Below, in pieces: positions 10,139 through 18,732 of a stretch of 64,000 nucleotides of DNA. Within the stretch, counting starts at the first letter, position 1. Each line of letters begins with the position of its first letter. The DNA is from Diabrotica undecimpunctata. Lineage: Eukaryota; Arthropoda; Insecta; Coleoptera; Chrysomelidae. The stretch is taken from assembly GCF_040954645.1 (NCBI RefSeq), contig NC_092803.1:9983230-10047229 (forward strand), in the 5' to 3' direction. The translations under genes and the position numbers were made by a program. The notes beneath the pieces were generated by a model that was given only the letters and a program-made list of their open reading frames with translations, was not told where the DNA came from and did no database searches.

Positions 10139-10324
10139 GGGTAGTTAGCAACGGTAACTCAGTTACTCAACGCAACCAGAGGCGAATACTAACTACCAAG
10201 ATGGGCATTTGGTCACAGTAACTCAACTACTTAACGCAGCCAGAGGTGAAAACCAAATGCCAGGACAGGGATTCACGTCCAACAGCTCAGAACACTAACG
10301 CGTCGAGAGGCGGGGAGTGAATCC
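10139..10324 (-). repeat. Three-module hairpin array, left arm
   Basis: Three tandem modules with terminal stems at 10140-10148/10189-10197, 10204-10213/10252-10261 and 10269-10276/10317-10324. Stem sequences differ between modules while each remains self-complementary; the interiors share an AACGC and GAGG core. It mirrors 10866-11050. Confidence 0.85.
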
Positions 10325-10345
10325 GACGATTACCCTCTACCGCTC

Positions 10346-10353
10346 TATTTATA
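10346..10353 (-). promoter_or_regulatory. TATA box, outward (leftward) promoter
   Basis: TATAAATA on the minus strand, flanked by GC-rich sequence. It sits about 22-30 bp upstream (in the leftward direction) of the first hairpin module, the distance expected for a core promoter. Confidence 0.5.
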
Positions 10354-10835
10354 GTCGCGGTGACCTGTCGTGTCGGGACGTATCGGCACACTCTGTGGCG
10401 CGAACGTCAAGAAGCGCGCGCTGGCCAATCATGTGGCTGCATCGTGGTAGCGGGACCGGACGGCGGCTCTAAACTGAGATTCCAGATGGGAGACAAGTAG
10501 TATCCTTCCATTCGATCAGGTCTTTTCTCCCATTCTGCAGTTGCAGAACACTGCCAAGAAACCGGTCATTCCATATTGTTCGAAAAAACCCATATTATTT
10601 CTAAGAGCCCCTTCTTTTATTCCAGGAAAATCCGCGAACCTCTAGAGATCCGAAAAAACCCACATAATATCAATCGAGAGGAAGGATACTACTTGTCTCC
10701 CATCTGGAATCTCAGTCTAGAGCCGCCGTCCGGTCCCGGTACCACGATGCAGCCACATGATTGGCCAGCGCGCGCTTCTTGACGTTCGCGCCACGGAGTG
10801 TGCCGATACGTCCCGACACGACAGGTCACCGCGAC

Positions 10836-10843
10836 TATAAATA
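10836..10843 (+). promoter_or_regulatory. TATA box, outward (rightward) promoter
   Basis: TATAAATA at 10836-10843 in a GC-rich context. A start site 25-32 bp downstream would fall at about 10865-10872, where an initiator-like GGATTCACTC lies and where the hairpin array begins. Confidence 0.55.
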
Positions 10844-10865
10844 GAGCGGTAGCGGAGTAATCGTC

Positions 10866-11050
10866 GGATTCACTCCCCGCCTCTCGACGCGTTAGTGTTC
10901 TGAGCTGTTGGACGTGAATCCCTGTCCTGGCATTTGGTTTTCACCTCTGGCTGCGTTAAGTAGTTGAGTTACTGTGACCAAATGCCCATCTTGGTAGTTA
11001 GTATTCGCCTCTGGTTGCGTTGAGTAACTGAGTTACCGTTGCTAACTACC
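10866..11050 (+). repeat. Three-module hairpin array, right arm
   Basis: Modules 10866-10921, 10929-10986 and 10993-11050 have a 63-64 bp period. Terminal stems are GGATTCAC/GTGAATCC, GGCATTTGGT/ACCAAATGCC and GGTAGTTAG/CTAACTACC. Interiors share CRCCTCT, then GCGTT, then TGAG. Spacers after modules two and three both begin CATCTT. Stems that change while staying paired, around a conserved interior, are a signature of selected RNA or DNA secondary structure. Confidence 0.88.
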
Positions 11051-11090
11051 CATCTTCCTGTCTTTTGTTTCTTTTCCTTTTTTTGTTCTC

Positions 11091-11124
11091 CTGAAGAAGC
11101 TACATACAATTGTAGCGAAACGTC
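11091..11124 (+). ncRNA. Minimal hammerhead-like core, right arm
   Basis: CTGAAGA (11091-11097) fits the hammerhead box CUGANGA. Stem II is GCTACA (11099-11104) with TGTAGC (11111-11116). GAAA lies at 11117-11120 and is followed by CGTC, giving a GUC cleavage triplet with an ACGT palindrome as helix III. Flanking GTTCTC (11085-11090) and GAGATGAAC (11125-11133) give a short, imperfect stem I. Such very short helix III forms are described for PLE hammerheads and would act mainly as dimers. Confidence 0.55.
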
Positions 11125-11637
11125 GAGATGAACCCACTTTTGGGTCACTCACAAATGACACGGTCCAAACCCGGAAGACGAATAAACTATAATTCTGACT
11201 CTGGCCGTGGAAGCCTACGATTTCATTAGTAATGTAGTAGTTCTCTTTAAGAAAACACGGTAGTTTCGTAGAGAAAGTTTAAAAAGATATTTAATTTTAT
11301 TTTATTAAAATTTACTTTATTGTAAAAGCTGAGGACCTATTCAATGATCCTTATTCTACAAAAATTTGAAAAATTGTTTTGATAAAAAAGAATTTATTCC
11401 AATTTGTTAATATACTTTTCAACTTTTTATATTAATTATCTTCTGTTTACTTAACTTCCGTTGTGCAGCCGGAAGAGTGGATATGTAAAAAACGTCTATT
11501 TGCTTTTTGAAATAAAAATAGCTCTGTGTTTATTGTTTCAATGAAAACTCAGGAGAGATTTATAAACCAGACTACGGAAAACGCCAGATAATAGTTTCTT
11601 TCAGGAAATTATATGCGAACGAAGTAATCTGAATACG

Positions 11638-14600
11638 ATGAAGAAACGTGTATTAGTGTTTAGCTTGTTGATATTTATATTTAGTTTTATTGCTGGTGAG
11701 TATTTAATTAGATAGTATATAGGACTGGGAGCGTTTTGTTTGTTTAATTAAATTTGAGGAATCATTAATGGAAGTATTTACTTTTTTCTTTTTCTCTGAT
11801 TACTTTACTAGCAGTTTTCCCTTCTTTTTTAACAAAAATGTACATAACACCTATTATTACCAAGTACTAAGATGAATAGATTATTTACCGAAATAAAGAG
11901 TTACCTACAAATAAAATCATTTATTTATTCACAAAATCAATAACAGAATGACATTATTGTTGATACCTATATTTAAAAAAAAATATATTTTAAATATATA
12001 TTACTACTTTCGTTGACGTCTTTGAGGTATTGGAGCATTTTTGTTTTGTTCATATTCACGAATTACACATTCGTAATATCCACTATGTTCTTCTGAAATA
12101 TATGGCAACTGATTAACAGTATCAGCAATTTTTTTGTCCGATATATTTCTAGTTTTCTCTAAAATTCTAGAAAAGTGGATATTTTCTGTGGTTACCTTTG
12201 GTTTATTCTTAAATATTGAAACCCTATAAAATTGTGTATATTCATCATACGTCTCTTTGTATAGCTTCCAAATTCATCGATTCGAATCCACTTAATGCCA
12301 TTCCTAAAACGAACCTTTTGTTTAAGTAATTTTTTTTTCTGTTTATCAGGCCAAGCTCAGTACCTAATTTATCAAGGTCGCAAAAATAGGTTTCCATATC
12401 ATTAACCTCACAATTTTTACCGATGGCAGATTTAATTATTTCCCGGTAACCTTGCGGTATAACTATAGTTCCATGTCTTCTAAGCACTTTTTTAATTCTT
12501 CCAAAATCACGATCAGAGTCCAAATACGTTTGGCCGATTTCAGGAAATTTATGATCTATTTTGTCAAAATAACCTTGTACTATCAAAATAATCAAATTAA
12601 AATTTTTATTTTGACCACTGCAAGAGTCCCACCATGTTACTAAAAGTTTTTTTATATTTAACATCATCACATGTCTGAATAAAATTCCACAAGCAGCTTC
12701 CAATTTCAGAACTACCTCTACCTGCTACATTCTCTGTCCATGTTTGAAAAACAGATCTTATCTTTGGCCATTTACTGTAACAACATGGATACCCAAGTTA
12801 TACAACCATATTTGGCACAAATAAAAAGCTTTTGATGTTGTTATCTATGGCAAAGGCATAGTTTGCTTCCAATCCATTGTAATGTAACACAGAGTATTAT
12901 CGTTTTTTGCTTTAGTGCGGCCATTACTGATTAAGTTGAATCTTTTTCTTCTTTTTATATAGTCATGACTCTGTCTGTTTTTCAATGTGTATCCAGTAAG
13001 TTGTCGTTCCATCGTTTTCGTGGTCTTCCTACTGATCGTCTTCCTATTGGGGAACCGTCTCTTGCCGTCTTTACTACTCTATTTGTTGTTATTCTGCTTA
13101 TATGATCGTTCCATTCTACTCTTCTATTTCTTAACCAGTTCTTGATGTTCTCCACCTTGCATATACGTCGTATAACTGTACTTCTAGCTGTGTCCCATAG
13201 TGTCTTACCATCAATTTTTCTAAGTGTTTTCATCTCTGCTGTTTCTAACATTCTTTTTCTCCTCTCTGTGTCAGGTCTTGTTTCTGCCGCGTATGTCATT
13301 ATTGGTCTGATGACTGTTTTGTAAATTCTGCCTTTCATTTCTTTCTCTATATTTTTTTTTCTTCATATTGTTTCATTCAGGCAGCCCGCGGCTCTGTTTG
13401 CTCTATTCACTTGCTTTTCCACTTCAGTTTCGAGCTTTCCGTAGCTAGATAATGTGATGCTTAGATATATGTCATACATTATTTTTAGGGTGTTGTTAAT
13501 ATCGGTGTGCACACTAAGTGAGCTTGTTCATTGGAATTCAGAATAGGTGACCGTCGATTTAAAACAAATCATCTCAAAGTCTTTGGCGCATGTCTCTGAA
13601 AATAATTACCTGAGTTTTGGTTAGATAAAAAGTTACTCTGTATTTAGAACACCATTCCCCGAATGCTAGTCCGAATACCTTGGATTCCTGACTACAGCAA
13701 AAAGGTAGTATCTTCAACGAAAAGAACTATTTTAGATTATCTTAGTTCAATTACCCATAACTTTAATATTAAATTATAAAGTGTTTAAAGTAAAGTAAAG
13801 TACTTTTAACACCCTGTATCTCAATACGCAGTCTTACTTATTTGGAACCTAATTATCAAGCAAAAAATTACTATTTCTCGCGATATCTTCAGGTAAAATA
13901 ATATTACCATATAATATTCCGTTAGGCATAATTTTAGTCGCCAAAAATTCTTAACAAAGTTTTAAGTGACGCACAACTTTTTAGATGTGTTTATTCATAA
14001 ATTTCAATCACCGTGGTCATTGACGTATTAAATTGTCAGATTAGTTTGCCAACATTTGGGAATTATGACTAATTTTATGCTCAGTCGAAATTATTGGAAT
14101 CTCTGATGTTTATTATCAACTACATTTAGATTTATGGATGCATTCCCAGCTGTTAACACCGAATGTTGATGCTATGAATCAGTTTAAATTGTTTAGTATA
14201 CAGAATGGGATCAAATGAGACACATAACAAGAGTAAACTTACGTTAAAAACTAAAAAATGTATAACAGAAAAAGACGGATAATAAAATACTTGGTGTTTA
14301 AATAAATAATGTTCCATTCTTCTTCATGCTCTGTAAAAGCAATTCTGTTTATTTATTGATATATTTACACTTCTAGGGAAGATTTGTGGGGTGAGATTAT
14401 GGGTACTGAGTTGGCTGGTATCTACCACAGGACTTAAACGTCTTTGTTTCGAGTAGGGATGTGTATGCTTTAAGTGAAATCCTCTAACATCGACCGCGTG
14501 TCACAATTTTTTTAAAAATTTAATATTTTAATGATGGTCTGATAAGACCGAAAACGTTCTGAAATTTTAAATCTTCTTGGATAATTTAAATTTTATAATA

Positions 14601-16536
14601 AATATATATCGTTTTACATCACAAGTTTTTACTTCATTGTAAATATTTTTTATTTTATTTTATATTTCAGGCGAACCCCTGACTTGTTACAAATGTAGAG
14701 ACTCTTTGAAGGGGGTTTGCATAGATGGTGATAAAAACAAAATGAAAACAATAAAATGCTATGAAAATGAGGTTTGTGTAACTATTCAGTCCAAAAGTAA
14801 GTATAAAATGAATCTATTGTTATTTTTAAAGTTTCTATTTAATAATTAAAACAATTTATACGGGAATAACTTTAGTATTTAGTTCCAAATCTCGCAAGGT
14901 ATTCTTTAAGAGGGTAGCCTAATATGGCATGAAAATTTGGTAGTGACAGCTGGCTGCACAAATCTGGTCAAGAACGAGAAGTAAAACCCTTTATGATCGT
15001 AAATCAGACAGAAAAATGTAGACGGAATTCACAGAAAGGTAAAAAATAAAAATATGAAGATTTCTACTTGTTCGAAACTAAAATTCAGCTCTTCTACAAA
15101 TTTCGCCCTTTCAGGAGTCATTAGAACACCTCAGTAGGAAGTTCTTTCTTCTATCTTCTATTTTAATTTCACATTTAGGGCTTTCTTGTGAGGCCCTTTG
15201 ATGTCTCCTGAAAGGACGAAATACGTAGAAGCGAATTGTAGAAGTACTATACGTGGAGCAAACCTTAGCTATCTTTCCACAGAATGGCGTTTGTACAGCG
15301 GTTCAAAAAGCAGGGAAAAACTACCACACTATTTTTATAAAGAAAAACAATTATGGCATAAGCAATAACAGAAAAGACCCTTAGTCCATTGCAGATCTTT
15401 AATGATCAGGGGTGCTAAGAATACAAACGAGGACAAAAATAAAAGTAACAAAAATCGACTGTAAAAAGTCAATGAAGATAGCGTAAAAGTCCAAATAAAG
15501 AATTACTTTTAACCATTATGCAAACGACGGTTCCAGCCAATATAATAGTCTTAGTATTACGCTGGATCCTAGAACACTTTCTGACAAAGCAGTAATGATA
15601 AAAATTAAGGCAGTACCGAAAAATCTAAATATCAATCAAGTCTATGCCCTCCAACAGCCGATAAACAAAAATCAGATATTAAATCTTTTTATGCGGAAAT
15701 TCAACTCATCCCGCAGTGGGATCTTGTACTAAAAATCAGTCTTTGTACAATTTTGCATAAACATTTATCAATGAAAGAGCCCTAATTAAGTAAATTGCAG
15801 CGTTTGATTAAATTCGATTAAAATTAATAACGCACCAGGGATTCACAATGTTATTTGCTACTGTTTACTGTTAACAAAAGGTTTTGCGTATAAAATAAAC
15901 AAAATATGAATCCGCTACTTTACTGATTTTATAGCAGCTGTAAGTGTTATAGCGTGGTTGTCCATTTGAAGCAAGAACTTACAAAAACCATAACAAATGA
16001 AAAAACAAAGTGCTGTTTTACCAATATAATGTACCGTGCGCCAAGTTGATCCCAACAATGATACAAAGAGGTGAAATTGCATTTCAAATTTCTCCAACAC
16101 ACATTTCATTCTTTAGTCTACTAAGAGACTACTGGCCGTTTTTAGACCTCAATAATACTGCAGGTAAATGATTTGGATCACATGAGGAATATATAGTAGA
16201 CAGCAAAGCCAAAACCAGAAAGTTTTTGGACGAATCCATTATTCGCCTTATAAAGTTTTTGCTTATTTATTTGTCTGTTTAAAAATTCTTCTTTTAATAC
16301 ATTGTTTTGATTTTTTAGCCACTCAAGGTTCCAACTATTATATTACGACGACTAACGGCTGCGACGCTAGCGATATATGTGAAGAGGAGACTTTAAATCC
16401 AATGAAAAATACCAAGACAATATTATGCTTAACTTGCAATACAACTTTATGTAATTCTGGATCATTATTTAAATCTTCAATTCTTACCGTGGTGTTTGTC
16501 AATATCTGTTTATATTTAGCACATACCATTAGATAG
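11638..16536 (+). CDS. Ly6/uPAR-type three-finger secreted protein, three exons
   Basis: Exons 11638-11695, 14671-14796 and 16319-16536 join in matching phases (1, then 1) to 133 codons plus stop. Exon 1 encodes MKKRVLVFSLLIFIFSFIA, a clear signal peptide, followed by a GTGAGT donor. Exon 2 begins GEPLTCYKCRD, the canonical LxCYxC opening of Ly6 domains, and has further cysteines in GVC, KCY and VCV. Exon 3 carries NGCDASDICEE and CLTCNTTLCNSG, where the terminal Cys-Asn is the Ly6 hallmark. It ends with a hydrophobic stretch (SILTVVFVNICLYLAHTI) fitting a GPI-anchor signal. The mature protein is therefore probably tethered outside the cell; insect members act in septate junctions, channel modulation or sleep, but this one's role is unknown. 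Acceptors at 14670 and 16318 are pyrimidine-rich. AATAAA lies at 16557-16562. Intron 1 carries DUF7869-type and LINE debris. Confidence 0.82.
12040..12955 (-). pseudogene. DUF7869-type transposon-like protein fragment
   Basis: Minus strand within intron 1 of the Ly6-type gene. Upstream frames give DWKQTMPLP and KAFYLCQIWLYNLGIHVV. 12245-12703 gives WDSCSGQNKNFNLIILIVQG and YLDSDRDFGRIKKVLRRHG. The D(S/N)CxGQNKN box and the later DRDFGxI box recur in a large family of insect repeat-associated proteins annotated as DUF7869; an RNase H-like nuclease role is suspected but not established. Stops and frameshifts make it non-functional. Related fragments lie at 34894-35533 and 36531-37305. Confidence 0.6.
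12956..13660 (-). mobile_element. LINE C-terminal fragment
   Basis: The minus-strand frame 12982-13338 reads GRIYKTVIRPIMTYAAETRP, then NWLRNRRVEWNDHISRI and GRRSVGRPRKRWNDNL, the C-terminal tail of a LINE polyprotein. The GRPRKRW box is typical. Decayed coding sequence continues to about 13650. Confidence 0.78.
14310..14480 (-). mobile_element. LINE 3' UTR remnant
   Basis: AAGCAATTCTGTTTATTTATTG at about 14336, followed by a GGAAGATTTGTGGGG block, is a diverged copy of the 3' end seen at 1600-1660. No coding content. Confidence 0.4.
15095..15245. repeat. Imperfect inverted repeat in Ly6-gene intron 2
   Basis: CTTCTACAAATTTCGCCCTT near 15098, followed by TCAGGAGTCATTAG, is matched in reverse by CATCTCCTGAAAGGAC-type and GAAATACGTAGAAG sequence near 15205-15235. 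This gives a foldback of about 150 bp. The rest of intron 2 (14797-16318) shows no recognised gene. Confidence 0.45.
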
Positions 16537-16749
16537 TTTTTCGAACGAATTATTTTAATAAATACAATTGTTCTTGACTGAAAGTATCATTTGATAATGT
16601 TATTTAGTATATATAGAGCAATAAAAGAAAGAAAGAAAACCACAACGAAAATGCAGAGAACAATGCACCAATTGGGTAAGAAAAAATGAAGCAATGATAA
16701 GTTATATGGTACTTAGATATCATACTTCCTTGCGTATCCGTAGTAGATA

Positions 16750-18728
16750 ATATTTTTAAAAAATTTGCCGACTATTTCAATTAGAAATCAAATAGTATCT
16801 ATTCGCAGACTTATTAGACCTGCAAAGAGGCTACTACTATCTAACGCATGTCCTTCGATCTCGAATGAACTCATAGAGTAAGCACTAAAAAATGAACTTA
16901 GATTACAACTAGCTTCTCCTATAGCCTTAAACCCTAGAGCCTTCGCAACTCCTAAATCAGCTCCTACAAAAAAAAAACAAAAACCGATGATAAAAAAATT
17001 GGTAAAATTAATTCCTCTGCTCAATCAAGTACTGAAAATAATTTGTGCTAATCCAGAAAAATTTTCGTTACCAGCATTACAACTAATTGCCTTCATGGAA
17101 AATTCCTTTGGTAGTAGTGATTCTCTTAAAGAAGCTCATAATGCCACCACCAACATTCATTCTCTCCTCGAAGACCTTACACAAATATACCAAACTTTAT
17201 CCGATAGAACACTTAAAAATGCGTTAGAAGAATAACAAAAAATCTAAAACACACATTAAATCCCATAGACGCTGACGAACTTACCAGCCTTAAAATAACG
17301 TAAGTCCAAGATATATTTTTTCTACTAACTAAATTAGTTTTTAAATGCACTAGTTTACAATAGAATTGCGACAGATATCATCCGCGCCTTGAACGCATAC
17401 AATATCTTACATTAATTTACCATCCAGATTTTCATTATTTCCAAGAGGCTAATTTTAATACAACTAATATCCCTCATCCTAAATCCATTGAAGGATACCA
17501 CTTTATTAGAACGAACTGCTTCAGAGCTAGTGGAGATGCATTAATATTAGCGCCCAGTGAAATTTTCTCAGCAATGCTACCCTTAACAACGAATCTTGAG
17601 GCAACTGCCGTAACTACATATTGCCCTAATAAACTTACCATCTGCTCCATATATATTCCCCCAAATCATCCTCTAAAAAAAGAAGAGTTCCTAGATCTTA
17701 TATTCCAACTTCCACAGCAGTTTATACTCACAGGAGATTTTAATGCGTATAACAGTAAGTGGGTTTCTCAATCAACATTTGAACGCGAAAAAATAGTTGA
17801 AAATATCATTAACTGCACGAACTGATGTCTTCTTAATACAGGATTTAATATTTCCTCTGCTATAGATCTTAGTATTAGTGACCCTAAATCGTCACCTGGC
17901 ATCCTGCACCATTTTAACCTGGCAAACAGCTAACGATCTCTTTAACAGCAATTATTATCCTATAATAATTTCCAACAATTGTAGTGGCGTTGTCTCTGCC
18001 AAAAGTTATTGGCGCCTAAAAAGCTAACTGGCCAGTGTATTCAATATCTGTTGACACTTTCTTGCTCGCTGATGATCGTCTGATAACCAATGATATAGAG
18101 TACTTGTTAACGTCAATATCAGACACCATTCTCTTAGCTGCTAAGACTCACATTGGCAAAACAACATTCTCTCCAAATCATAAAGCAGTTCCTTGGTGGA
18201 ACTCTTCTTGTAAAGGAATGATTCGTCTATTTAAAAAAGCTTTAAATAAGTACAAAAAAAAAACAGAAACCTTGAAAATCTAATAAATTACAAAAAATTT
18301 AAAGCCAAAGCCAAACACGTAGTAAAAAAAGAAGAAAATCATCCTGGCAGTATTACGTATCATTAATTAACGAAAATTCCAATCCCAGCCAACTTTGGAA
18401 AAAAATACGACAAATTCAAGGTCACAAAACTAATAATAAAATTACTCGTTTAATTTCAAATGGGATAGAGATCAGTTCACGTGAACTTATTCCCAACACT
18501 TTTGCCAAATATTTCGAAGAGAAGTTCAGAAATAAAACTAATATTATTTTGTCCTATCATGAATTATATTCACACAGTAATCATGTGATATCATCTGAAT
18601 ATAGTAGCCCCTTAATTCTCCTTTCACTATCCACAAGCTAATATCTGCCTTAGCTAATAGTAGAAACACCGCAACTGGCTCTGATGATATTCCTTATGCA
18701 TTCCTAAAGCATTTGTCTATCTATGTTC
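16750..18728 (+). mobile_element. Jockey/I-type LINE, 5' part (ORF1 end, endonuclease, RT start)
   Basis: 16850-17235 includes CPSISNELIE, ELRLQLASPIALNPRAFATP and LIPLLNQVLKIICANPEKFS, consistent with the end of a gag-like ORF1. 17390-17825 encodes an APE-type endonuclease: FHYFQEANFNTTNIPHP, YHFIRTNCF, TICSIYIPPNHPL and QQFILTGDFNAYN, where GDFNAxN is the catalytic box. 18170-18250 has PWWNSSCKGMIRLFKKALN. 18640-18728 starts the RT with TATGSDDIPYAFLKHL. Stops interrupt it throughout. It continues at 21002 after the piggyBac. Confidence 0.8.
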
Positions 18729-18732
18729 TTAA

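Larger units (their letters stand above)
9998..10508. repeat. Left arm of inverted repeat
   Basis: Reverse complement of 10681-11193. The outer boundary ATTATAGTTTATTCGTC begins at 9998; the match becomes weak after TATCCTTC at 10508. Confidence 0.93.
9998..11193. mobile_element. Large inverted-repeat (foldback) element with PLE-like termini
   Basis: Left arm 9998-10508 and right arm 10681-11193 are nearly perfect inverted copies, with a few substitutions such as in the tract around 10330-10345 versus its partner near 10851-10861. They enclose a loop of about 170 bp with no coding frame of note. The GC content is clearly higher than the surroundings. Each arm contains, from inside outward, a TATA box, a three-module hairpin array, a pyrimidine tract and a minimal hammerhead-like core. 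PLE flanking repeats are known to carry such minimal ribozymes, which suggests a non-autonomous PLE derivative. No RT or endonuclease is present, so the family remains uncertain. Confidence 0.85.
10681..11193. repeat. Right arm of inverted repeat
   Basis: Reverse complement of 9998-10508. It ends with GACGAATAAACTATAAT at 11193. Confidence 0.93.

Noticed and set aside
9998..11193. Inverted repeat as a simple library or assembly artefact
   Set aside because: The two arms differ at several positions and enclose unique sequence, which argues against an artificial palindrome, though long reads would settle it.
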